DNA from: Brevundimonas intermedia
Lineage (GTDB): Bacteria; Pseudomonadota; Alphaproteobacteria; Caulobacterales; Caulobacteraceae
Reading direction: 5' to 3'
Assembly (NCBI RefSeq): GCF_004614235.1
Contig: NZ_SPVH01000006.1
Span: 124,001-188,000, forward strand
Length of the DNA: 64,000 bases
Shown here: positions 46,918 through 55,222 of the stretch, piece after piece
Numbering within the stretch: the stretch's first letter is position 1
Layout of the letters: every line of letters begins with the position of its first letter
Position numbers and translations under genes: made by a program
Notes under the pieces: generated by a model
The model's input: only the letters and a program-made list of their open reading frames with translations
The model's database searches: none
What the model was told of the DNA's origin: nothing

Positions 46918-47421
46918 TCAGTCCGGCGTGTTGCGCGTCAGAGGGGCCGTCGCCCATTCTCCACGCCATTCGTAGGTCAAGGTCACGCAATGGCGATAGG
47001 CGCCGTCCGACCACCGTCCGACCGCCTGCATGGTTAAAGGGCGCGGCGCCCGCACCCGGCTCATGATCAGCCAGACTTCGTCGGAGCCGGGGCACAGGGC
47101 GCGAGCCAGCCCGCGGCCGTCGCCGTCCTGATCCACGCCATAGATGTCGTTCTCCTCGGCGCCCGGCGGCAGGGCGCGTCTCGCCGCATCGGGGCCGCCA
47201 CGCGTGAAGCCGGCCGTGCCGCGCGCCGAGGTGGAATAAAGCTTTTCGACCTGGACCGCGCCGAACAGGCCGCGCCGGACCTCCAACGTCACGCCCTTGG
47301 TCAGGGCCTGGGTGATACGGTCCGACGCATTGTAGGACAGGAACCGGGTGTCGGCCTGAGCCGGCGCAGCGGCTGAAACCACTGCGGCGAGAGCGAGGGC
47401 GGAGGCGATGAAACGGCGCAT
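46918..47421 (-). CDS. secreted hypothetical protein
   Basis: Predicted exported protein of 167 residues with a signal peptide (MRRFIASALALAAVVSAAAPAQA) and a mature domain rich in charged residues: FLSYNASDRITQALTKGVTLEVRRG, GVDQDGDGRGLARALCPGSDEVWLI and CVTLTYEWRGEW. Two cysteines may form a disulfide. I do not recognise a family. It stands between the sugar-nucleotide genes and xthA, followed by a clear terminator, so it is its own unit. Confidence 0.75.
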   Translation of the reverse strand: MRRFIASALALAAVVSAAAPAQADTRFLSYNASDRITQALTKGVTLEVRRGLFGAVQVEKLYSTSARGTAGFTRGGPDAARRALPPGAEENDIYGVDQDGDGRGLARALCPGSDEVWLIMSRVRAPRPLTMQAVGRWSDGAYRHCVTLTYEWRGEWATAPLTRNTPD

Positions 47422-47469
47422 GCGTCCCTCTTCGTCAGGCTTTGCGGCGAGAACTAGGCTTCGCCCCGA

Positions 47470-48402
47470 TCAGTGCTCGCCAAGGCAGCGCAGGGCGACT
47501 TCCAGATTGCGCAGGCCGTCCTCGCCGGTGACCGCCGGTGTTTCGCCTGTCTTGATGGCGTGGGCGAAGGCTTCCAGTTCCTTGCGAAGGGGCTCGGCCG
47601 GCCAACTGTTCAGCATCCGGGTGGAATAGGAGCCGTCGGGCTGCTGTCCGAAATATTCGGTGACCTGGCGGGTGATCAGGTCGGCGACGATGAATTTGGT
47701 CTTGGTCGCGACCTGAAGCGTGCGGGTCTTGTAGGGGGTGACCCAGTTGGTGGTGATGTGGGCGATCACCCCATTGTCCAGCCGGAACTGCAGCAGGGCC
47801 GTGTCCTCGCGGTCGGCGCGGGTGCGGGCCAGTTGCGGCTGGACCTCGACGATTTCGGAGCCGGTCAGGTGGCGGATGATGTCGATGTCGTGGACCGCCA
47901 GGTCGATGACAACCCCGACCTCGCCCATGCGCGGCGGGAAGGGGCCGACGCGGGTGATCTGGATCGAGATGATCTCGTCGTCGGCGACGGCGCGCTTGAC
48001 CGTCTCGACCGCCGGATTGAACCGCTCGACCTGGCCGACCATCAGGACGCGGTCGTTGGCTTTGGCGGCGTCGATCATGCGCTGGGCGTCAGCGACGCTG
48101 GCGGCGATCGGTTTCTCAACCAGGACGTGGACGCCCTTTTCCAGCAGGGCCACGCCGATCTCGGCATGGAAGCGGTTGGGCGTGGCCACGATGGCGGCGT
48201 CGAGACCGGCGTCGACGAAGGCTTGGGCCGTCGTGACCGCGTTCGCCTCATAGGCGGCGGCGACGCCCTCGGCGGTCACCGCGTCGGGATCGAAGACGGT
48301 GGTCAGGTCGAACTCGCGCATCTCCGAGGCGACGCGCGCATGGTTGCGGCCCATGACGCCGACGCCGGCGACGCCGATCTTGAGGGCGGGAGTGTTCGGC
48401 AT
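47470..48402 (-). CDS. Gfo/Idh/MocA family sugar dehydrogenase
   Basis: NAD(P)-dependent oxidoreductase, probably acting on a nucleotide sugar. The Rossmann motif is GVAGVGVMGRNHARV near residue 10; VLVEKPIAASVADAQRM holds the EKP signature, and the C-terminal domain includes VVIDLAVHDIDIIRHLTG. The length of 310 residues is typical. I start at ATG 48402; a TTG at 48411 overlapping the upstream stop is possible. It follows the DegT aminotransferase gene on the same strand, and such pairs make amino sugars for surface polysaccharides. Confidence 0.87.
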   Translation of the reverse strand: MPNTPALKIGVAGVGVMGRNHARVASEMREFDLTTVFDPDAVTAEGVAAAYEANAVTTAQAFVDAGLDAAIVATPNRFHAEIGVALLEKGVHVLVEKPIAASVADAQRMIDAAKANDRVLMVGQVERFNPAVETVKRAVADDEIISIQITRVGPFPPRMGEVGVVIDLAVHDIDIIRHLTGSEIVEVQPQLARTRADREDTALLQFRLDNGVIAHITTNWVTPYKTRTLQVATKTKFIVADLITRQVTEYFGQQPDGSYSTRMLNSWPAEPLRKELEAFAHAIKTGETPAVTGEDGLRNLEVALRCLGEH

Positions 48403-48407
48403 CAGGT

Positions 48408-49571
48408 TCAACCCTTGTAGCTGGAGACGGCGGCGATGACCTTGTCCTGGGTCGCCTCGTCCAGATCGGCGTGCATCGGCAGGCTGATGACCCGGTCCTT
48501 GAGCCGTTCGGTTACGGGAAGGCCGCCCTCGCCGCGCGGGAAGCGCTGATAGGCCGGCTGAAGATGCATGGGCACCGGATAATAGACGGCGGTGGGCACG
48601 CCCTGATCCTTGAGGTGGGCCGCCAGACCGTCCCGATCCTCATGCTCGACCGTATATTGGGCCCAGATCGAAACGCCGCCGTCGATCACATGGGGCACGG
48701 CCGCGACGTGGGGCGCCAGCTTCTCGTTGTAGCGCGCGGCGATCCGGTTGCGCCATTCGATCTCCTGTCCGAAGACGTTCAGCTTCTCGATCAGGATGGC
48801 GGCCTGGATGGTGTCCAGGCGGCTGTTCATGCCGATGCGCATGGCCAGGTATTTGGGGTCGTGGGCGAACGCTGCGGCGCCCGCCTGAAGGTCCTTGGCG
48901 ACGACCTTGCCGTGGACGCGCAGCGAATCCATCTCCTGCGCCAGGTCGTCGTCGTCGGTCAGCACCGCCCCGCCGTCGCCATAGCAACCCAAGGGCTTGG
49001 CCGGAAAGAAGCTGGTCGTGGTGACGTCGGCCCATTTCAGCGGGTGGTCGCCGTTCAAGGTGCAGCCGAAGCCCTGTGCCGAATCCGAGATCAGCTTCAA
49101 TCCGTGGCGGTCGCAGATCGCGCGGATGGCGGGATAGTCGGCTGGTTGGCCGAACAGATCGACGGCGATGACCACCTTGGGCGTCAGGCGACCCTCGGCC
49201 TTGACCGCCGCGATGGCGGCTTCCAGGTGCGCGGGGTCCATATTGTAGGTGCGCGGATCGACATCCACGAACACGGGCGAGGCGCCCAGCCAAGGCACGA
49301 CCTCGGCCGTGGCGGTGAAGGTGAAGCTGGGGCAGAAGACCGCGTCGCCCGTCCTTATGCCCCAGGCGATCAGGGGCAGGATCAGGGCGTCCGTGCCGTT
49401 GCCGCAGCCCAGGGCGTGTTTGGCCTGACCGAAGGCGGCGAGGTCGGATTCGAACTGGCGGACCTGCGGGCCCATGACCCAGGCGCCGCCGACGACGGCC
49501 TCCTGAACGGCGGCCTCGATCTTGCCGGCGAGACGCAGGCGCTGGGCCTGAAGGTCGATGAAGGGGATCAT
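48408..49571 (-). CDS. DegT/DnrJ/EryC1/StrS family aminotransferase
   Basis: PLP-dependent sugar aminotransferase of 387 residues. PLP binds at K192 in SFFPAKPLGCYGDGG, with D163 (ISDSAQGFG) contacting the ring nitrogen. The N-terminal MIPFIDLQAQRLRL and GSWVMGP-like GGAWVMGPQVRQFE are family features. The start ATG 49571 follows a 175-bp gap before the divergent AGE-family gene. It probably works with the Gfo/Idh/MocA enzyme to make an amino sugar for the cell envelope; the substrate is unknown. Confidence 0.9.
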   Translation of the reverse strand: MIPFIDLQAQRLRLAGKIEAAVQEAVVGGAWVMGPQVRQFESDLAAFGQAKHALGCGNGTDALILPLIAWGIRTGDAVFCPSFTFTATAEVVPWLGASPVFVDVDPRTYNMDPAHLEAAIAAVKAEGRLTPKVVIAVDLFGQPADYPAIRAICDRHGLKLISDSAQGFGCTLNGDHPLKWADVTTTSFFPAKPLGCYGDGGAVLTDDDDLAQEMDSLRVHGKVVAKDLQAGAAAFAHDPKYLAMRIGMNSRLDTIQAAILIEKLNVFGQEIEWRNRIAARYNEKLAPHVAAVPHVIDGGVSIWAQYTVEHEDRDGLAAHLKDQGVPTAVYYPVPMHLQPAYQRFPRGEGGLPVTERLKDRVISLPMHADLDEATQDKVIAAVSSYKG

Positions 49572-49746
49572 GAGGGACGCTCTCCACGGGGGATCGGGCG
49601 GCGGCTCGACAAGGACGGGCCGCGAATGTCGGGCCGTCCTAGCAAGATCGCGCGCAGGGGCCAAATCGCGCGGCGTCACATCGCGTTGCCCTTTGCTACC
49701 GCTTCATACCCTTGGCGCCCGCCCGGTTGCGCCTTAAGCCGACACA

Positions 49747-50832
49747 ATGATCACGCTCGCCGCCGCCCGGATCAGGGTCTCGAACTGGCTGTTCGACCAT
49801 GCCTTGCCGCTGTGGGCCGACAAGGGCGTGGACGCGCAAGGCCGCTTCTTCGAGCAGCTTCACTTCGACGGTCGACCCGTCACGGGCGTGCGCCGCCGCA
49901 CCCGCGTTCAGGCCCGCCAGATCTATGTCTTCTGCGAAGCGGCCGCCCTGGGTTGGGAGCAGGGACGAGCCCCGGCCCTGGCGGGGCTAGACTGTATGAT
50001 CTCGACCTTTCGCAGGGACGACGGTCTCTGGGTCGCGGCGACCGACGACGCCGGCGCGGTGATCGATGAGACACCTGATCTCTATGACATGGCGTTTGTG
50101 CTGTTCGCCCTTGCGGCCTCGCATCGGGTGCTGGGCGATCCGCGTGCGTGGCCGTTGGCGCTGGAGACCGTGACGGCGATCAATTTCAAGATGGCGTCGC
50201 CGCATGGCGGTTGGGAGGAGGGCCTGCCGCCGCGCCTGCCGCGCCGCCAGAACCCGCATATGCACATGCTGGAGGCCATGCTGGCCTGGCAGGCGACTGC
50301 GCCCGATCCGGCGTTCGAGGCGGCGGCCCAGGTTTCGCTTGATCTCTGTCGGCGTCATTTCCTGATCGACGGGGCGGTCCGGGAGTATTTCACCGACGAT
50401 TGGCTGGTGGACCCCAAAGAGGGTCACGTCATCGAGCCGGGCCATCTGCAAGAATGGGCTTGGCTCTTTAAGCAGGCGGGTGATCTCGGCCCAGGTGCAG
50501 GCGTGGCCGAAGGGCTTCATCGCCGCGCGGTGGCGCAAGGCCGTTGCGATGGTTTCACCATCCGCGAGATCGACCCGTCCGGCGCGCCTCTGGACGCCGG
50601 TCGTCGGCTGTGGGCCCAGACCGAAGCCATTCGCACAGGCCTGAGTTTTGGCGACGCCGCCACCCCGGTCCTGATCGCCAAGGTCTTCGAGACCCATCTG
50701 GCCACCGACGTTCCGGGCCTGTGGGTGGACAGTTATGATGCTGACGGTCGGTCGCATGACCAGGCCGTACCGGCGTCCAGCCTGTACCACCTGATGACGG
50801 CCTTTTCCGAAGTCCTGAGATACGAAGCATGA
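49747..50832 (+). CDS. AGE family epimerase/isomerase
   Basis: Alpha/alpha-barrel sugar isomerase of 361 residues, of the N-acylglucosamine epimerase or mannose-6-phosphate isomerase type. QGRFFEQLHFDGRPV and RTRVQARQIYVFCEAAALGW carry the substrate-binding Arg; the catalytic His pair is probably in HMHMLEAMLAW and EPGHLQEWAWL. A phosphomannose isomerase-like role would feed GDP-mannose or heptose synthesis. Its 3' end overlaps the GmhB-like gene by four bases (ATGA). Confidence 0.85.
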   Translation: MITLAAARIRVSNWLFDHALPLWADKGVDAQGRFFEQLHFDGRPVTGVRRRTRVQARQIYVFCEAAALGWEQGRAPALAGLDCMISTFRRDDGLWVAATDDAGAVIDETPDLYDMAFVLFALAASHRVLGDPRAWPLALETVTAINFKMASPHGGWEEGLPPRLPRRQNPHMHMLEAMLAWQATAPDPAFEAAAQVSLDLCRRHFLIDGAVREYFTDDWLVDPKEGHVIEPGHLQEWAWLFKQAGDLGPGAGVAEGLHRRAVAQGRCDGFTIREIDPSGAPLDAGRRLWAQTEAIRTGLSFGDAATPVLIAKVFETHLATDVPGLWVDSYDADGRSHDQAVPASSLYHLMTAFSEVLRYEA

Positions 50833-51338
50833 ACCGTATTCCCGCCGCCTTTCTGGATCGGGACGGCGTGCTGATCGAGGACAGCGGCTATCCGCATCGG
50901 CCCGAGCATCTGAAGCTGATCCCCGGCGCGGCGGCGGCTGTGCGACGCATGAAGCAGGGCGGCTATCGCACCGTCATCGTCACCAATCAGTCGGGCGTGG
51001 CGCGGGGTCTGTTCAGCGAGGCTCAGATGAACGCCTTCAATGACTTGCTGGTCGCCCGGCTGGCCCAGGACGGCGCCGTCATCGATGCGGTCTATGCCGC
51101 GCCCTTCCACCCCGATGCGGTCGAGGCGCGTTATCGCCATCCCGATCATCCCGACCGCAAGCCTAACCCCGGCATGTTGCTGCGCGCCATCGCCGAGCAG
51201 GATCTGGACCCGCCGCGATCCTTCATCATCGGCGACCAGAAGCGCGATCTGCAGGCGGGCGAGCGGGCAGGCGTGGCGGGGTTCCTGTTCGAGGGCGGCG
51301 ATCTGGACGCCTTCGTGCGCGATGTGGTGGGTCTCTAA
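50829..51338 (+). CDS. HAD-IIIA family phosphatase, GmhB-like, lacking the zinc cysteines
   Basis: Haloacid-dehalogenase-type phosphatase of 169 residues resembling D-glycero-D-manno-heptose 1,7-bisphosphate 7-phosphatase. Motif I D10-R-D12-GVL, motif II VTNQSG (T52-S55), motif III K111 (RKPNPGM) and motif IV GDQKRD (D136, D140) are all present. The four-Cys zinc site of E. coli GmhB (CPHHP...CDCRKP) is replaced by APFHP and HPDRKP, without cysteines, so it is a zinc-free relative, which exists in histidinol phosphatases too. Coupled to the AGE-family gene. Confidence 0.85.
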   Translation: MNRIPAAFLDRDGVLIEDSGYPHRPEHLKLIPGAAAAVRRMKQGGYRTVIVTNQSGVARGLFSEAQMNAFNDLLVARLAQDGAVIDAVYAAPFHPDAVEARYRHPDHPDRKPNPGMLLRAIAEQDLDPPRSFIIGDQKRDLQAGERAGVAGFLFEGGDLDAFVRDVVGL

Positions 51339-51402
51339 AGACCGGGCGTCGCATTTCCTTGCCCGGTGAATTACTCTGATCGAAAATCGGAGGAGATCGC
51401 CA

Positions 51403-52284
51403 ATGAACGCGCCTTATCCATTCGTCGAACGGCGCTGGACCTCGCCGGATGGTCTCAGCCTGTTCGCGCGCGACTATGCGCCCGGTCCCGGCGTCGCGCG
51501 TCCGCCGGTCATCGCCATCCACGGCCTGACCCGCAACAGCGCCGATTTCGAAGCCATTGCGCCCTTATTGGCCCAGAGCGGGCGGCGGGTGCTGGCGGTG
51601 GACGTGCGCGGGCGCGCCCGGTCGGATCGTGCGCCCGACCCCATGACCTATATGCCCGATGTCTATGCGAAGGATGTGTTGGCCCTGATGGAGCAGTCGG
51701 GGATCGACCGTGCGATCTTCCTTGGCACCTCCATGGGCGGACTGATCACCATGGCGCTGGCGGCTATGAAGCCCAAGGCGGTGGTTGCGGCGATCCTGAA
51801 CGACATCGGGCCGGAAGTGGCGCCGGAAGGGTTGGCGCGCATCGCCGCCTATAGCGGTCAGCCGGTCGAGATCGGGTCGTGGGCCGATGCGGCGGCCTAT
51901 GCGAAGCGGATCAATGCGGTCGCCTTTCCGCACTATTCGGAAGCGGACTGGGACGCCTTTGCCCGGCGCGTCTTCCGCCAGCAGCCGGATGGGGAGATCG
52001 GGCTGGACTACGACCCGGACATCGCCGTGCCGATCCGCGCGGCGGGGGCCAAGGCGCTGGTTCCCAACCTGTGGCCCATGTTCCGGCGGCTGGCGCGCAA
52101 GAGGCCGACCCTGCTGGTGCGCGGCGCCAACTCGGACCTGCTGAGCGCCGACATCGCCGGGCGGATGAAGAAGGCCGCGCCATCCATGGCCTATGTCGAG
52201 GTTCCCGGCATCGGCCACGCCCCCATGCTGGACGAGCCGGAGGCCCGGGCGGCGATCTTCGAGTTCCTGTCCGAAGTCGATTAG
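51403..52284 (+). CDS. alpha/beta hydrolase
   Basis: Serine hydrolase of 293 residues. HGLTRNSADFE forms the oxyanion region, S110 in LGTSMGGLIT is the nucleophile, and H in PGIGHAPML near residue 272 completes the triad. The cap domain lies between. The substrate is unknown; the pattern is that of haloalkane dehalogenase or esterase-like members. Its stop shares four bases (TTAG, 52281-52284) with the stop of the opposing ABC gene. Confidence 0.85.
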   Translation: MNAPYPFVERRWTSPDGLSLFARDYAPGPGVARPPVIAIHGLTRNSADFEAIAPLLAQSGRRVLAVDVRGRARSDRAPDPMTYMPDVYAKDVLALMEQSGIDRAIFLGTSMGGLITMALAAMKPKAVVAAILNDIGPEVAPEGLARIAAYSGQPVEIGSWADAAAYAKRINAVAFPHYSEADWDAFARRVFRQQPDGEIGLDYDPDIAVPIRAAGAKALVPNLWPMFRRLARKRPTLLVRGANSDLLSADIAGRMKKAAPSMAYVEVPGIGHAPMLDEPEARAAIFEFLSEVD

Positions 52285-53255
52285 TCCTTGGTGGGATCGA
52301 CCTGCGACGCATCCCCATAGGTCAGGGCCAGGAAGACGTCCTCCAGGTCCGGATCCTCGGTGGTGATGTCGGCGATGGTGACGCCGGCGGCGCGGACGGC
52401 GTTGATCACCTGTTCCACCGACGACTGACCCTTCTTGTAGGTCACGGCGAAGGCGCCGCCCGGACGAGGCGTGACCTGGAAGCCGTCAAGGATCGGCGGA
52501 GTCATCTGCGGCGTCTCTGGGGTCACGACCACATTGCGGCTGTCCAGACGACGCAGAAGCTGCGGCGTCGGTTCGCAGGCCACGACCTCGCCCCGGTTGA
52601 CGATGGCGATGGTGTCGCAGAGCTCCTGCGCCTCTTCCAGGTAGTGGGTGGTCAGGACGATGGTCACGCCCTCGGCGTTGATCTGGCGAACATAGGCCCA
52701 CAGCTGGCGGCGCAGTTCGACGTCCACGCCGGCCGTCGGTTCGTCCAGGATCAGGATCGGCGGATTGTGGACCAGGGCCTTGGCCACCATCAGGCGACGC
52801 TTCATGCCGCCGGACAGGGCGCGGACATAGGCGTTGGCCTTGTCCGACAGACCCAGTGCCGCCAGCAGTTCGTCCGACCGGCGCTCGTTCTTGGGCACGC
52901 CATAAAAGCCGGCCTGGACCTCCAGCGACTCGCGCGGGGTGAAGAAGACGTCGGCGACGATCTCCTGCGGCACGACGCCCAGGGCGGCGGCGGCGTCGCG
53001 CGGCTCCTTGTCGATGTCGCGACCCCAGATTTTCACCGAGCCTTCCGACTTTTTCACCACCCCGGCCAGGATGTTGATCAGGGTGGACTTGCCGGCGCCG
53101 TTCGGCCCCAGTAGGCCGAAGACCGAGCCGCGCGGAATGACCAGATCGACCCCGCGCAGGGCCGTCTTGGGCGCGGCCTTCTTGGAGCCGGCATAGGTCT
53201 TTTTCAGCCCGTGTACCTCAATGGCGTTGTCGGGCAGGGCGGGGGTCTCTGACAT
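52281..53255 (-). CDS. ABC-2 type transporter ATP-binding protein without adjacent permease
   Basis: ATPase subunit of 324 residues, of the drug/lipid exporter (DrrA/NatA) type. Walker A is GPNGAGKS (50-57), the signature LSGGM (147-151), Walker B LILDEPTAGVD (168-178), followed by a C-terminal domain typical of such ATPases. The conserved RYTxxG-like C-terminal extension is present. No permease gene is in the neighbourhood on this strand, so the partner is elsewhere, or the gene was separated from it. Confidence 0.9.
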   Translation of the reverse strand: MSETPALPDNAIEVHGLKKTYAGSKKAAPKTALRGVDLVIPRGSVFGLLGPNGAGKSTLINILAGVVKKSEGSVKIWGRDIDKEPRDAAAALGVVPQEIVADVFFTPRESLEVQAGFYGVPKNERRSDELLAALGLSDKANAYVRALSGGMKRRLMVAKALVHNPPILILDEPTAGVDVELRRQLWAYVRQINAEGVTIVLTTHYLEEAQELCDTIAIVNRGEVVACEPTPQLLRRLDSRNVVVTPETPQMTPPILDGFQVTPRPGGAFAVTYKKGQSSVEQVINAVRAAGVTIADITTEDPDLEDVFLALTYGDASQVDPTKD

Positions 53256-53395
53256 GATCGGCTATTCACTCGGGCGGGACGGCGAGCGGCATAGGTAGGG
53301 CGCGCGGCCGCATTCGCCAACCTGTCCCACGGCGATGATGCGACAAGTGTGCCTGTCCTTGTGTCAATGATGCTTGACTAACTAGAAATCGATGT

Positions 53396-53424
53396 CTAGG
53401 TTGCTTGTCATAAAGACAACCTAG
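53396..53424. promoter_or_regulatory. inverted repeat before small membrane protein
   Basis: CTAGGTTG (53396-53403) and CAACCTAG (53417-53424) form an 8-bp inverted repeat, with an inner TTGTC-N5-GACAA dyad (53405-53419). A TTGACT hexamer lies at 53374-53379. Likely a repressor-bound promoter. Confidence 0.55.
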
Positions 53425-53441
53425 CTTGATGGAGACAGCCA

Positions 53442-53735
53442 ATGACAACCGTTCAAAAAGCCAAGACGCCCCTGACCCGCACCCGCCTGATCGGCTTCGT
53501 CGCCATGGCCGTCTGCGCCATCGGCTACGTCGGCGGGGGACTGGCGCTGCTGGCGGGCAAGACCGGTCAGATCGAGATGACGCATGCCGCCATCGCCGGA
53601 GCCGCCTTGTTGGTCATCGGCGAAATCGGCCTGTGGGTCGGCGCCGCCTGCCTGGGTCTGACCCTGTTCAAGAAGCGCAAGGCGATGCTGAACCGTCTTC
53701 TGGGCCGTCGCCCGGCGGCGCCCACCGAGGTTTGA
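53442..53735 (+). CDS. small two-helix membrane protein, transporter-suffix-domain-like
   Basis: Protein of 97 residues with two hydrophobic helices: LIGFVAMAVCAIGYVGGGLALLAG and AAIAGAALLVIGEIGLWVGAAC, then a basic tail FKKRKAMLNRLLGRRP. The segment IGEIGLWVGAACLG resembles the transporter suffix domain family of small membrane proteins with unknown function. It starts at ATG 53442 with GGAG 12 bp upstream, and a strong inverted repeat lies just before it, suggesting regulation. Confidence 0.65.
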   Translation: MTTVQKAKTPLTRTRLIGFVAMAVCAIGYVGGGLALLAGKTGQIEMTHAAIAGAALLVIGEIGLWVGAACLGLTLFKKRKAMLNRLLGRRPAAPTEV

Positions 53736-53790
53736 CCTTCGGGGCCGGTCCGCCTAGGAAGCCCGCAAGCCTTCCACACCGGACCGCATC

Positions 53791-54030
53791 ATGCCCCCCC
53801 GCCATTCCGACGCCATCATCCCGCCGCCCGAAGAGATCGTGGTCTCCACCAAGCGCGTGGCCTGCGACGGTGGCGGTGGTGCGCTGGGTCACCCGCTGGT
53901 CTATATGGACATGGGCGAGGACGACTTCATCGAGTGCGGCTATTGCGACCGGCGTTTCGTCCTGTCGGCCCATCCGCAAGACGAGAACGAATATCTGAGC
54001 CCGGCGGCCCGCGCGCCCGAGGCCCACTGA
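53791..54030 (+). CDS. zinc-finger domain-containing protein (NDUFS6/zf-CHCC-like)
   Basis: Small protein of 79 residues. The zinc ligands are C25 (RVACDGG), H34 (LGHPLVY), C49 and C52 (IECGYCDRRF), the CHCC pattern found in the mitochondrial complex I subunit NDUFS6 and its alphaproteobacterial relatives. It may associate with complex I or act elsewhere. The last 16 bases of the gene including the stop codon are duplicated in tandem immediately afterwards. Confidence 0.85.
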   Translation: MPPRHSDAIIPPPEEIVVSTKRVACDGGGGALGHPLVYMDMGEDDFIECGYCDRRFVLSAHPQDENEYLSPAARAPEAH

Positions 54031-54046
54031 GCCCGAGGCCTACTGA
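54015..54046 (+). repeat. 16-bp tandem duplication over the stop codon
   Basis: GCCCGAGGCCCACTGA (54015-54030) is followed directly by GCCCGAGGCCTACTGA (54031-54046), 15 of 16 bases identical. The first copy codes the end of the zinc-finger protein and its stop. Confidence 0.8.
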
Positions 54047-54127
54047 GTTCGTAACCTCAGTTCAGTCGCGGTGTGACGGCGTCTGGGTCTATAGAGCGCT
54101 AACACGCTGTTCGGACGGAGACGAGCC

Positions 54128-54568
54128 TTGCGCTATCTGCACACCATGGTCCGGGTAAAGGACATCGACGCCTCGCTGCATTTCTACTGCGACCTGTTGG
54201 GTCTACAGGAGGTGCGGCGCACCGAGAACGAGGCGGGGCGGTTCACCCTGGTCTTCCTCGCCGCGCCCAAGAACCTGGCGCAATCGGCGGCGGAACGCTG
54301 TCCTGAAGTCGAGCTGACCTTCAACTGGGACCCGGAAGAGTACCAGGGCGGCCGCAACTTCGGCCATCTGGCCTACAAGGTCGATGACATCTACGCTGCC
54401 TGCCAGACGCTGATGGACGGCGGGGTGACGATCAACCGCCCGCCGCGCGACGGCAACATGGCCTTCGTTCGCTCGCCCGACGGCATTTCCATCGAACTGC
54501 TGCAGGAAGGCGCGCCGCTGGCGCCGGCCGAGCCCTGGGTCTCGATGCCCAATACCGGAGCATGGTGA
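54128..54568 (+). CDS. gloA: lactoylglutathione lyase (glyoxalase I)
   Basis: Metal-dependent enzyme of the methylglyoxal detoxification path, converting its glutathione hemithioacetal to lactoylglutathione. The metal ligands fit H5, E62, H80 and E123 (RYLHTMVRV, VELTFNW, FGHLAYKV, SIELLQEG), the same spacing as other bacterial GloA enzymes. The length is 146 residues. Start is TTG 54128, giving MRYLHTMVRVKDIDASLHFY, the usual beginning. Its stop overlaps the start of the lipoprotein gene by one base. Confidence 0.93.
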   Translation: MRYLHTMVRVKDIDASLHFYCDLLGLQEVRRTENEAGRFTLVFLAAPKNLAQSAAERCPEVELTFNWDPEEYQGGRNFGHLAYKVDDIYAACQTLMDGGVTINRPPRDGNMAFVRSPDGISIELLQEGAPLAPAEPWVSMPNTGAW

Positions 54569-55185
54569 TGCGTGCGGGGCTATCGCTGGCCTTGGCGGGG
54601 TTGGCCCTGACCCTGTCGGCCTGCGCCTCGACCACCGAGAGCAATACGGGCCGCACGGCGACGGAGCAGCTTCTTCTGGCGCGGGCGTCGGACAAGGCGG
54701 TCGAAGGCCTGGTCTTGCCGCTGCCGCTCGGCGCCTCGGTCTTCGTCGATGACGCCTATTTCCAGGGCGAGGGCACGCGCTACGCCGTCAGCGCCATTCG
54801 CAGCGGCATCTCCGACGCCGGTTTCAGCCTGGCCCGCAACAAGGACGAGGCGAATGCGGTGTTCGAGATCCGCGCGGGCGCCCTGTCGCTGGAGCAGATG
54901 CGGCGCGTGTTCGGCATTCCCGAGATGCGGATCCCGATCAATGAGACGCTGAACGTCGTCTCCCTGCCGGAACTGTCGGTCTACAGCCACCGCGACCGGG
55001 TCGGCGTCGCCGAGTTTTCGGGCTTCCTCTACGAGGCCAAGACGGGCGCGCCGCTGGGCGCCGTGGTGCCGATGATCGGGACCTATCGCATCCGCAGCCA
55101 CAAGGCCTTCATGGTGGTGGCCTGGGGCCAGCAGCAGGCTCAGCCGGGTCAGCGCGATCCCGGATCGAGCTGGACCGAATTCTGA
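54568..55185 (+). CDS. DUF6655-like lipoprotein
   Basis: Predicted lipoprotein of 205 residues. A signal with lipobox LSAC puts the acylated cysteine at 19 (MRAGLSLALAGLALTLSACAS). The mature part has TATEQLLLARASDKAVEGL and GASVFVDDAYFQGEGTRYAVSAIRSGISDAGFSL, then LVLPELSVYSHRDRVG-type segments as in DUF6655 lipoproteins. The family is of unknown function. Its start overlaps the gloA stop, so the two are probably cotranscribed. Confidence 0.75.
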   Translation: MRAGLSLALAGLALTLSACASTTESNTGRTATEQLLLARASDKAVEGLVLPLPLGASVFVDDAYFQGEGTRYAVSAIRSGISDAGFSLARNKDEANAVFEIRAGALSLEQMRRVFGIPEMRIPINETLNVVSLPELSVYSHRDRVGVAEFSGFLYEAKTGAPLGAVVPMIGTYRIRSHKAFMVVAWGQQQAQPGQRDPGSSWTEF

Positions 55186-55222
55186 CGCTGACGCGGGGGC
55201 TTTCGACCCCTATGTTCCGGCC

